Shown here in pieces: positions 1-6,946 of a stretch of DNA of 16,020 nt. Both the position numbers and the translations under genes were made by a program. Position 1 is the first letter of the stretch. Each line of letters begins with the position of its first letter. The stretch lies in the NCBI GenBank assembly GCA_009920875.1, contig RFZE01000025.1, positions 1 through 16,020 of the forward strand, given 5' to 3'. The DNA comes from Alphaproteobacteria bacterium. GTDB taxonomy: Bacteria; Pseudomonadota; Alphaproteobacteria; RS24. Below the pieces are notes generated by a model that ran no database searches, was not told the DNA's origin, and saw only the letters and a list, made by a program, of their open reading frames with translations.

Positions 1-696
1 AATCTTCATCTCGCCGTGGTCGGTGATATTGGGCGCGCCGAATTGCGTCGCCTCATGCGCGATATATTTTTGCCCTTGCCACGCCACACGACATTAGCGA
101 AAACCGAAAAAACAGCCATTCGACAAGGCCCTTTGAGCCGCCATATTGAGCGCGCCGGGCCGCAGACCAGCATTGTTTTTGCGCAAAAAGGCCTCGACCA
201 TCATCACCCGCTTTTCTTTGCCGATTTTGTGATGAACTCGATTTTGGGGGGCAGCGGATTTTCTTCCCGCTTGACCGAACAAGTGCGCGAAGCCCGTGGC
301 CTCGCCTATAGTGTTTATAGCGGCACATCCAATTTCGAACATGCCGCCATGTGGAACGGCTCTGTCGCCAGCGACAATAAAACGGCACAGCAAGCAATGG
401 ATGTCATTCGCGCCGAAATGCGGCGCATTGCCGATGAGCCGGTGAGCGCCGAAAGATTGGCGGCGGCGAAAACCTATTTGACGGGCAATTATGCCTTGCG
501 CTTTGACAGCGGGTCGAAAATCGCCTCGCAAGTTTTGGGTGTGCAATTAAACGGTTGGCCACTCAGCTATTTCAAAACCCGCAATGCCAATATCGCTCAA
601 GTGACCATTGCCGATGTGCAGCGCGCGGCGCAGCTATTGACACCGGACAGGCTGCTGCTTGTCTCGGTCGGCGGCACAAAAATTACGCTTGATTGA
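1..696 (+). CDS. M16 family zinc peptidase, C-terminal part (5' end outside window)
   Basis: This is the C-terminal 231 residues of an insulinase/processing-peptidase-type (M16) protein. Frame 1 is open to the first base, and the opening residues (NLHLAVVGDIG) read as the end of a preceding M16 subdomain, so the gene starts upstream and the GTG at 16 is internal. The visible part matches the inactive C-terminal M16 domain. It has a central 'IVFAQKGLDHHHP' strand region, then 'MNSILGGSGFSSRL' and 'VREARGLAYSVYS', the helix-strand segment that usually contacts substrate. The HxxEH zinc site belongs to the N-terminal domain and is not visible. In bacteria such proteins are often periplasmic and come as pairs of M16 genes. 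The next gene, a rhomboid protease, follows closely. The family call is firm, but substrate and partner are unknown. Confidence 0.9.
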   Translation, partial: NLHLAVVGDIGRAELRRLMRDIFLPLPRHTTLAKTEKTAIRQGPLSRHIERAGPQTSIVFAQKGLDHHHPLFFADFVMNSILGGSGFSSRLTEQVREARGLAYSVYSGTSNFEHAAMWNGSVASDNKTAQQAMDVIRAEMRRIADEPVSAERLAAAKTYLTGNYALRFDSGSKIASQVLGVQLNGWPLSYFKTRNANIAQVTIADVQRAAQLLTPDRLLLVSVGGTKITLD

Positions 697-731
697 TTGC
701 GTCACCCAGCGCGGCGCGATACGCTCAACCC

Positions 732-1538
732 ATGTGGTTTTTACCCCTTTATGACGAAAATCCGAGCTTTCGGAAGCCGATTTTGACCTATGCCATTATG
801 GCGCTCTGCGTGTTCTGGTATTTCGGCTATCAAATCAGCCAGCCGCCTGAAGCGATTTTGGAGTATGGCTTTATTCCGGCGCGGTTTTTTGCCGATTATG
901 ATCCAAGCTTTGAATATGGGGTAAGCCCCCTGCCCGTGCTGATAACCTTCATCACCACCATGATAAGCCATGGCGGATTAATGCATATTTTCGGCAATCT
1001 CTATGTCATGTATTTGCTGGCCGATAATGTCGAAGACGCCATCGGCCATGGCCCGAAATTTATCGTTTTTGCGCTCATTACCGGCACGATTGGCACGGTC
1101 GGGCACGGGTTTTCCAATCCCGACAGCACCACACCCTTGGTCGGATTAAGCGGCGTCTGCTCAGCGATGATTGGCGCTTATATTTTACTGTGGCCGCGCG
1201 CCAATATCAAAACCTTGGTCGGATTCTTCGTCTTCTTTCGCAGTTTCAATATTCCTGCCGTACTGATTTTTGCCTTTTGGCTGTTCGGCCAATTGAGCGG
1301 CTTTCTAAACCCGCAAGGCAATGTCGCTTATGATGTGCATCTTTACTCTATGGTCGCCGGCATGGTGTTGATCCCGTTTTTTAAACGCCCGCACGTCAAA
1401 TTTTTCCAAAAACCGCTAACCCGGGCTTTCAGTCGCGATAATGAGCCTTTACATGTGCCAAATATTGGCGGACGCAAAAAGCCGCCACCGCGTCGCATTG
1501 ACCCGAATGACGGGAAAAACCCGTGGAATAGAGACTAA
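732..1538 (+). CDS. Rhomboid family intramembrane serine protease
   Basis: This gene encodes a polytopic inner-membrane protein of 268 residues that cleaves transmembrane substrates within the bilayer. I chose the ATG at 732, which gives an N-terminus 'MWFLPLYDENP' typical of bacterial rhomboids. A TTG at 693 would extend it and overlap the M16 stop, and no clear SD decides between them. Family landmarks are present in order: 'HGGLMHIFGNLYVMY' in the second hydrophobic segment, the catalytic serine in 'GLSG' (Ser140), and the catalytic histidine in 'YDVHLYS' (His203). The Ser-His dyad looks complete, so the enzyme is probably active. The C-terminal tail of about 45 residues is basic and proline-rich and probably cytoplasmic. 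It lies about 35 bases after the M16 gene and 52 bases before the cyclase gene on the same strand, so co-transcription is plausible. Its substrates cannot be told from sequence. Confidence 0.93.
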   Translation: MWFLPLYDENPSFRKPILTYAIMALCVFWYFGYQISQPPEAILEYGFIPARFFADYDPSFEYGVSPLPVLITFITTMISHGGLMHIFGNLYVMYLLADNVEDAIGHGPKFIVFALITGTIGTVGHGFSNPDSTTPLVGLSGVCSAMIGAYILLWPRANIKTLVGFFVFFRSFNIPAVLIFAFWLFGQLSGFLNPQGNVAYDVHLYSMVAGMVLIPFFKRPHVKFFQKPLTRAFSRDNEPLHVPNIGGRKKPPPRRIDPNDGKNPWNRD

Positions 1539-1590
1539 GCGACAAGATTGGGCATTGAGAAGCGTGAAATTTGTGCCGCGCTTTGCTAAG

Positions 1591-3915
1591 ATGACGCCCT
1601 GTTTGGGGGTTGTCTTGCCATATCTGAAGCGTCTTGTTCTGCGTTTGCAAAAATTCCTTTTTCCCTTGGCGGTGCTGCTGACGGCGGTGTTTCTGCAATT
1701 ATGGCAGCCCTATCCGGTCGAATTCACCCGCAATTTGGTGTTTGACCAATATAATCGCTGGCACCCCCGCAGTGAGGAAAACAGTCCCGTCGTCTTTATC
1801 GATATTGACGAAGCCAGCCTTGCCAAATTGGGTCAGTTCCCATGGCCGCGCAGCACCTTTGCAACAATGGTTGAGAAAATGACCGGCTATGGCAGTGCCG
1901 CGATTGCTTTTGATATTTTGTTTACCGAAGCCGACCGCACCGCACCAAGCGAGATTTTACCGATCTGGAAGGGCTTGCGTATTGCCGGCGGCGCACAAGA
2001 CTGGCCAAGCCTGCGCGCCACCATTAATGCACAAATCATCAATCCTGATGATGCCTTTGCGCGCGCCATGAAAAATGCGCCGGTGATCATGGCCACCATG
2101 ATGAGTGACGAAGCAACAGGGCGGCCGATGCCCAAAGCCGGTATTGCGCTGCGCGCGCAGAGCCTTGATGACAATGAGGGCGGTCTTGACCCGACGCGCC
2201 TGCTGCCAAACAGTGAATTTGCCATTCAAAACCGTAATATATTGGACGAAAGCGCCGTCGGTCTTGGTGCCATTAATGCGCGCATTGACGATGACGGCAT
2301 TATCCGCCGCGCGTCGCTTTTGTTTCGTGCCGATGACAATATTTATCCCAGCCTCGCGCTTGAAAGCTTGCGGGTCGCGCAAGGCGCCGGCTCCATTGTC
2401 TTGCGCGCCTCTGATGTGCGTGGCGAGGGAACTTACACATCGGGTTTTGGCTTGTCGCGCTTGAAGGTCGGGCAAATCGTCACCCCGATTGAGCCCGATG
2501 GCAGCATGCGGCTTTATTTCGCCGCCAGCGAAGATATTCAAACCGTCTCGGCCTATGAAATTCTTGAAGCCGATTTCGACATGACGCGCCTGGCCGGGAA
2601 AATTGCCTTTATCGGCACCAGTGCGGCGGGGTTGAAAGATATTCGTGCGACGCCGATAAATCCGGCCACCCCCGGGGTAGAAGTGCATATTCAGACCGTG
2701 CAGCAAATGATTGCCGGCACTTATTTGAAACGGCCTATTTGGGTGCAGCTATATGAAGCACTGGCCACTGTGATGATCGGCATGGTGTCGGTGTTTATGG
2801 TGTATCGGTTTTCCTTGGGGCCCAGCTTTGTATTTTTTACCTTTGCCTTGGTCGGCGGCAGCGCCCTGTCATGGCAACAATTTACGGATAATTTATTATT
2901 GATTGATCCGGCATTTCCGGCGTTTTCGGTTTTCCTGACCTTCCTGACCGCCGCCGTTTTACATTTTATCGAAACGGCACGCGAGCGATATGAAGTGCGC
3001 AATGCATTTCAATATTATTTGGCGCCCGATATGGTTGAGCAAATTGCCAGCGACCCGAACAAGTTGAAACTGGGCGGTGAGACGCGTGACCTAACGATTT
3101 TATTTTGTGACATTCGCGGCTTTACCAGCATCTCAGAAGCATTTGCCGATGAACCGGAAAAGCTGACCCATATCATCAATATCTTCCTCACCGGCCTGTC
3201 GCGCGTCATTCAAGAGCGCAGCGGCACCATCGATAAATATATCGGTGACAATATTATGGCTTTTTGGAATGCACCGACCGAGGTTTCCCAACATGGTTAT
3301 GAAGCGTGCAGCGCCGGCTTAGCCATGCTGGAGGCATTGAATGAGGTCAATCGCACTTTAAGGCAAGACCCGTTTTTGGGCGGCTTTGAGCAGGAGATAC
3401 GCATAGGTATCGGCCTTAATTCGGGCCCAACATTGGTCGGCAATGTCGGTTCAGACCAGCGCTTTAATTACTCTGTTATGGGCGATACGGTGAATGTCGC
3501 GGCGCGCTTGGAAGGACAAACCAAAGATTATACGCAAACCATTTTAATCGGCGAAACCACTTATCAAGATGCGCAAACCGCCATTAATGCTGGCCGACCC
3601 CCGATTGCTTTTCTGGAAATGGATCTGATTGCCTTGAAAGGCAAAGCCTTACCGGAACGTATTTTTGCCGTTTTGGGCGACGAAAAAATGGCGCAAAGTG
3701 AGGCTTATCAGTCACTCAAAAAGGCGCAACAGGCACTTCTGGCGAGCTATCGCGCGCAAGATTGGGATGTTGCCGAAAAGTCAGCCCGCGACATGGCTGA
3801 TGCATATCCCGAACTTGCTGACTATTATGACATGCTGGTAAATCGTATAAAGGCTTACCGAGATAATTCACCGGGGTCAGATTGGGACGGGCATTTTATT
3901 GCCCTGACAAAGTAA
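1591..3915 (+). CDS. CHASE2 sensor-class III adenylate cyclase
   Basis: This encodes a membrane-bound cyclase of 774 residues predicted to make cAMP from ATP in response to an extracytoplasmic signal. The order is: one N-terminal membrane helix (about residues 12-36); an extracytoplasmic CHASE2 domain (about 40-370, with 'VVFIDIDEASLAKLGQFPWPR' near its start); three membrane helices (about 385-465); a short linker; and a class III nucleotide cyclase domain (about 500-690). The metal-binding aspartates are D507 (FCDIRGF) and D553 (KYIGD). Lys549 occupies the purine-reading site used by adenylate cyclases. Ser628 is at the second substrate position, and Asn635 and Arg639 (VNVAAR) are the transition-state residues. 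All are present, so activity is expected. The frame stays open upstream to an ATG at 1441 inside the rhomboid gene. I prefer ATG 1591 because it sits just before the first membrane helix and avoids overlap, though the SD is poor. The MBL hydrolase follows 29 bases later. Confidence 0.93.
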   Translation: MTPCLGVVLPYLKRLVLRLQKFLFPLAVLLTAVFLQLWQPYPVEFTRNLVFDQYNRWHPRSEENSPVVFIDIDEASLAKLGQFPWPRSTFATMVEKMTGYGSAAIAFDILFTEADRTAPSEILPIWKGLRIAGGAQDWPSLRATINAQIINPDDAFARAMKNAPVIMATMMSDEATGRPMPKAGIALRAQSLDDNEGGLDPTRLLPNSEFAIQNRNILDESAVGLGAINARIDDDGIIRRASLLFRADDNIYPSLALESLRVAQGAGSIVLRASDVRGEGTYTSGFGLSRLKVGQIVTPIEPDGSMRLYFAASEDIQTVSAYEILEADFDMTRLAGKIAFIGTSAAGLKDIRATPINPATPGVEVHIQTVQQMIAGTYLKRPIWVQLYEALATVMIGMVSVFMVYRFSLGPSFVFFTFALVGGSALSWQQFTDNLLLIDPAFPAFSVFLTFLTAAVLHFIETARERYEVRNAFQYYLAPDMVEQIASDPNKLKLGGETRDLTILFCDIRGFTSISEAFADEPEKLTHIINIFLTGLSRVIQERSGTIDKYIGDNIMAFWNAPTEVSQHGYEACSAGLAMLEALNEVNRTLRQDPFLGGFEQEIRIGIGLNSGPTLVGNVGSDQRFNYSVMGDTVNVAARLEGQTKDYTQTILIGETTYQDAQTAINAGRPPIAFLEMDLIALKGKALPERIFAVLGDEKMAQSEAYQSLKKAQQALLASYRAQDWDVAEKSARDMADAYPELADYYDMLVNRIKAYRDNSPGSDWDGHFIALTK

Positions 3916-3944
3916 GCAGATATCGCGGAGGCTTTGGACAGCTT

Positions 3945-4754
3945 ATGCAATTAGTTTTTTGGGGGACGCGCGGTTCACTGCCGATGAACACACCAAATCA
4001 CCGCATCTTCGGCGGCAATACATCTTGCGTCAGCATCGGCGCCGATGACACGTTGATTGCTTTTGACGGCGGCTCGGGCTTGGTCAATTTGGGCACTGAA
4101 ATAATTGCCGATGGGCGTCGTGAAATCGATATTTGTTTTTCGCATTTTCATGCCGATCATATTTGTGGCCTGCCCTTTTTCAAACCGCTCTTCAATGCCG
4201 ATATGACGGTGCGTTTGCATAGTTTCGGAACGCAGGCGGCCAGCCTGCGTGACGCCTTGAACGGCTATTTGCAAGACCCGATATTCCCGATGGGATTGGA
4301 GGATTTTGAAGCCGATTTACAATTCATCCATCATGATGCGGAAGACACATTGAGCTTTGGCAACATAACCGTCACCGCCCTGCCGATCCCCCATCCGGGC
4401 GGCGCCCATGCTTTAAAAGCCAGCACCGGTGACAAAAATTTCATCTATGCGACCGATACGGAACACACGCCGTCGGAACCCAATCAAAACCTCATTGCCT
4501 TTATGCATAAAGCCGATTTGGCGGTTTATGACTGCACTTATGATGATGATGAATTTGCCACACGCGGCGGCTGGGGGCATTCGACCTGGCAGGAAGGGCT
4601 ACGCCTTGCGGCGGCCGCCAAGGTTAAAAAATTCGGCATTTTTCATCATGAGCCGGACCGCACGGATGACATGTTAATAGAGATAGAAAAACAGGCCAAA
4701 ACCATGCAGCCAAGCAGTTTCGTAACGCGCGATTTTATGCGCGTTGAAATATGA
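3945..4754 (+). CDS. Metallo-beta-lactamase fold hydrolase
   Basis: This is a cytoplasmic metallo-hydrolase of 269 residues with no signal peptide or membrane helix. It opens with 'MQLVFWGTRGSLP', typical of the RNase Z/PhnP-like branch of the MBL superfamily. The zinc-binding motif HxHxDH is intact at H67, H69, D71 and H72. Further probable ligands are H150 or H155 (PHPGGAH), D171 (YATDTEH), H212 (GHSTWQ) and H234/H235. This branch includes phosphodiesterases acting on cyclic nucleotides, cyclic phosphates and RNA, so the exact substrate is open. The gene lies 29 bases after the adenylate cyclase. A role in hydrolysing cAMP is a tempting inference but is not shown by the sequence. ATG 3945 was chosen because it gives the conserved N-terminus. 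An upstream in-frame start at 3882 would overlap the cyclase. The best SD is CGGAG at 3926-3930, rather far at 14 bases. Confidence 0.88.
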   Translation: MQLVFWGTRGSLPMNTPNHRIFGGNTSCVSIGADDTLIAFDGGSGLVNLGTEIIADGRREIDICFSHFHADHICGLPFFKPLFNADMTVRLHSFGTQAASLRDALNGYLQDPIFPMGLEDFEADLQFIHHDAEDTLSFGNITVTALPIPHPGGAHALKASTGDKNFIYATDTEHTPSEPNQNLIAFMHKADLAVYDCTYDDDEFATRGGWGHSTWQEGLRLAAAAKVKKFGIFHHEPDRTDDMLIEIEKQAKTMQPSSFVTRDFMRVEI

Positions 4755-4808
4755 ACCACGGCCAATTTTCGCGTGAGAATCATGCATTTTTCGACTAAAG
4801 TTTAGCGC

Positions 4809-5432
4809 ATGGAACGCACATTGCGCATTTTGGCTCGCATGTTTGAGCAAAACGGCACGCTTTACATCGGCGCCGCCATTGCGGTTATTGTGCTGATTGT
4901 TTTGGTCACAATGGCGCGCCGCATGCGCGTCAAAGCGGCCACCCAAGCGAGCGCCGACAATACGGTTAAATCGCCCATGGCGGCTGACGATATTGAACTC
5001 ACCATGATTGATGACGCCGCGCCATCGGGCGGTGATGAGTCTGTGGTTTTCGAGCTTGATGAGACGACGACGGAACAATTCAATCCCGATCAACTCGACC
5101 AAGCCACGGCGCATCAATTTGATATTGATGACGATGCGCTGGACGATATTGATGACATCACCATTCCGAAAGTCGGTGAAGCACCGCCGCCACGCAAGCC
5201 GCGTTTCTTCAGCGCCTCTTGGCTGCACCGCGAAAAGAAAAAAGAAACCGTGCCGGCACCCGCTGATATGGCGACGGCCGATGCACGCACAATGGACAGC
5301 GCTGCCGAATGCGCGCGGCTGGCGGAGATTGAGCGCAATATGTTGGCACTGCGCGAGCTTTATGAAGCGGGGCTGATTGCGCCTGAGGTTTATGTGCTGA
5401 AAGCGCGCGAATTTGCCGGCCAATCGGCCTAG
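4809..5432 (+). CDS. Membrane-anchored acidic protein with SHOCT-like C-terminus
   Basis: This encodes 207 residues that I do not recognise as a named family. One strong membrane helix lies at about residues 17-36 (LYIGAAIAVIVLIVLV), followed by basic residues (RRMRVK), so the rest is probably cytoplasmic. Residues about 55-120 are very acidic and low in complexity, with many Asp, Glu and Thr, and are probably disordered. A basic proline-containing stretch follows (PPPRKPRF). The last 35 residues (about 170-204) form a predicted helix pair with 'LRELYEAGLIAPEVYVLKAREF', which resembles the SHOCT short C-terminal domain often found at the end of membrane-associated bacterial proteins. The PilW-like minor pilin starts 15 bases downstream on the same strand, so a role in pilus assembly is suggested by context only. 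No good SD precedes the ATG. Confidence 0.7.
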   Translation: MERTLRILARMFEQNGTLYIGAAIAVIVLIVLVTMARRMRVKAATQASADNTVKSPMAADDIELTMIDDAAPSGGDESVVFELDETTTEQFNPDQLDQATAHQFDIDDDALDDIDDITIPKVGEAPPPRKPRFFSASWLHREKKKETVPAPADMATADARTMDSAAECARLAEIERNMLALRELYEAGLIAPEVYVLKAREFAGQSA

Positions 5433-5447
5433 CTGGGCCTTTTGAAG

Positions 5448-6005
5448 ATGACCAAGCAAAGTGGATTTTCGCTTGTTGAACTGACCACGACATTGGCGAT
5501 TATTGGGATTATTTCCGCCGCCCTCATCGCCGTGATGAACAATCTCAACACGCAAAGCGAACGGATGAATTCGCAAACCGAATTGCTGGTCGGCGGACGG
5601 CAATTATTTGCCTTGGTCGAGCCTTGGGCCGCGCTGGCCGGACATAAACAGGCCAATCCGAATTTACCGCAAAACAAGGCTTATGAAATCGTCAGCAGCA
5701 GCCATGTGAAGTTTTGCTATGATCTCGATGGCGCAAGTCGCCAACAAAGAGAGTTTCGGCTGCGCGACCGAAAATTACAGGAGCGCATTGAAGATAATTT
5801 CGGCTGCACAGTGGTGCCCAATGAAAATGGTTGGGTCGATGTCAGTGAACCGATTATTCGCTCTTTGACTTTTTCCGATAGTGACGGCAGCGATTATTCG
5901 CTCGATATGCGCTTGGAATTGGAGAAAATTGTTCCCGGCACAAATGAAACGACAACCAGTGTCATGCGGCGGCGTTTCAATCTGTTTGCCATGACAATTT
6001 ATTGA
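5448..6005 (+). CDS. PilW/GspJ-like minor pilin (prepilin-type N-terminus)
   Basis: This is a prepilin of 185 residues. The N-terminus 'MTKQSGFSLVELTTTLAIIG' holds a short basic leader, the Gly-Phe cleavage site for prepilin peptidase, and the conserved Glu at position 5 of the mature protein. The hydrophobic helix that packs in the filament core follows. ATG 5448 was chosen over a TTG six bases upstream because it gives a standard short leader. The C-terminal half, ending '...RRRFNLFAMTIY', has the length and strand-rich look of PilW/GspJ minor pilins. Two cysteines could form a disulfide (FCYDL and FGCTV). Its stop codon region is next to the start of the PilX-like gene, so the two are almost certainly co-transcribed. 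The prepilin class is firm; the assignment as PilW is moderate. Confidence 0.82.
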   Translation: MTKQSGFSLVELTTTLAIIGIISAALIAVMNNLNTQSERMNSQTELLVGGRQLFALVEPWAALAGHKQANPNLPQNKAYEIVSSSHVKFCYDLDGASRQQREFRLRDRKLQERIEDNFGCTVVPNENGWVDVSEPIIRSLTFSDSDGSDYSLDMRLELEKIVPGTNETTTSVMRRRFNLFAMTIY

Positions 6006-6010
6006 GACAT

Positions 6011-6508
6011 ATGAAGCAGCATCAAGACAAACACAACGAACAAGGCTTTGCCCTTTATCTGGCCATTGGCTTTATCGTGCTCATTTCATTATTGGCCGGC
6101 TCGGTCGGCACGCGCCTCAACATCGCCGCTTTGGGCGAAGCGCGTCAAAGCGATCGGCGCATTGCGCTTGACGATGCCGAAGCCAGTCTTGGCGAGGCAT
6201 GGCTCACTTTGTCGGCGCAATTCGCGCTGGATGAAACTTGGCCTGCTTCGGCCAGTTCGGCCAGCGATGTCGATCTTATTGCCGACCGCAGCAAATGCCT
6301 GGGGCCACATGAGACGACACTGACCAGTTTTTATGCTTCACAAAGAGCCAGCACCGGCGACCGCGCGCGGCGTTTCTTCGTCAAACGCGACGGCAATACA
6401 TATCGCCTTTACGGCTGCGGCTTTGATGAAAAAGGCACACGTATTGCCTTCGGCCTTTACGATGTTTCGGGAAACAATCTCACCCTAAATCGGCTGCGTC
6501 GATATTGA
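6011..6508 (+). CDS. PilX-like minor pilin assembly protein
   Basis: This encodes 165 residues starting 'MKQHQDKHNEQGFALYLAIGFIVLISLLAG'. It has a hydrophilic leader, a Gly-Phe prepilin cleavage site and one long hydrophobic helix, but no glutamate at mature position 5. This is usual for PilX- and GspK-type minor pilins, which sit at the filament tip. After the helix comes 'RIALDDAEASLGEAW', matching the 'AFQAAEAAL' region of PilX N-terminal domains. Two cysteines are present (KCLG and YGCG). A TTG at 6002 could extend it by three residues, but the ATG at 6011, five bases after the previous stop, is preferred. It is convergent with the PilV-like gene, the two stops being six bases apart. PilV, PilW and PilX usually act together, so these neighbours support the call. 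Confidence 0.75.
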   Translation: MKQHQDKHNEQGFALYLAIGFIVLISLLAGSVGTRLNIAALGEARQSDRRIALDDAEASLGEAWLTLSAQFALDETWPASASSASDVDLIADRSKCLGPHETTLTSFYASQRASTGDRARRFFVKRDGNTYRLYGCGFDEKGTRIAFGLYDVSGNNLTLNRLRRY

Positions 6509-6514
6509 CCGGCG

Positions 6515-6946
6515 CTACGGCGTTTTCAACTTCTGGAAAAAATTACGCGACCGCACCATGCGGCGCCCGCTTGGGCTTATCAGCGTCAAGCTGGCGCCAT
6601 AGCTAATGGGGCTGACACCGGCCGTAATGGTTAAGGTCGAGGCCGCCGGCGCATAGCCATTATCGGTGAACAAAACCGCCAAACCTAAATTATCGGCATC
6701 CGCCTCAAAATCATAATCGGCCGTTACCGGCAAGCTGCCATTGCGTTGAAATTGCACAGCCAATTCATTCATCACGCCATCGGCAATAAGCCCCATACGC
6801 GCTTGCGTCCAGCTCGTCTCCATAATGGCGCGATTGGCACTGACCATGGAAATCGTGCCGATAATGCCGGCCGTTATGACGGTCAAGGCAACCATGACTT
6901 CGACCAGAGAAAAGCCGCCTTCGCGGTGCCGGCTAATTGACGTCAT
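6515..6946 (-). CDS. PilV/GspI-like minor pilin
   Basis: This is a prepilin of 143 residues on the minus strand. The N-terminus 'MTSISRHREGGFSLVEVMVALTVITAG' carries a basic leader, a Gly-Phe cleavage site, Glu5 and a hydrophobic core helix. 'FSLVEVMVALTVI' is characteristic of PilV and GspI minor pilins, as is the following segment leading into a short globular domain. The start overlaps the end of the secretin gene by 14 bases, so translation is probably coupled. It is the last gene of the minus-strand row that begins with the prepilin peptidase, and it ends six bases from the convergent PilX-like gene. No intrinsic terminator is clear between the two. Whether it belongs to a pilus or a type II secretion-like filament is not decided by this protein alone; the neighbours favour a pilus. 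Confidence 0.82.
   Translation of the reverse strand: MTSISRHREGGFSLVEVMVALTVITAGIIGTISMVSANRAIMETSWTQARMGLIADGVMNELAVQFQRNGSLPVTADYDFEADADNLGLAVLFTDNGYAPAASTLTITAGVSPISYGASLTLISPSGRRMVRSRNFFQKLKTP

Noticed and set aside
1441..1590. Longer N-terminus for the adenylate cyclase starting at 1441
   Set aside because: The first 98 bases overlap the rhomboid gene, and the residues are basic and unlike CHASE2 proteins, which start just before the first membrane helix.
1957..2706. Open frame of 249 codons on the - strand opposite the CHASE2 domain
   Set aside because: It is antisense to a clear CHASE2-cyclase gene, has no recognisable domain, is rich in Arg, Gly and Asn from antisense codons, and lacks an SD.
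4674..5603. Open frame of 309 codons on the - strand opposite the acidic membrane protein and neighbours
   Set aside because: It overlaps three + strand genes. Its His/Arg/Asn-rich composition is what antisense of the Asp/Glu-rich gene gives, and no domain is seen.
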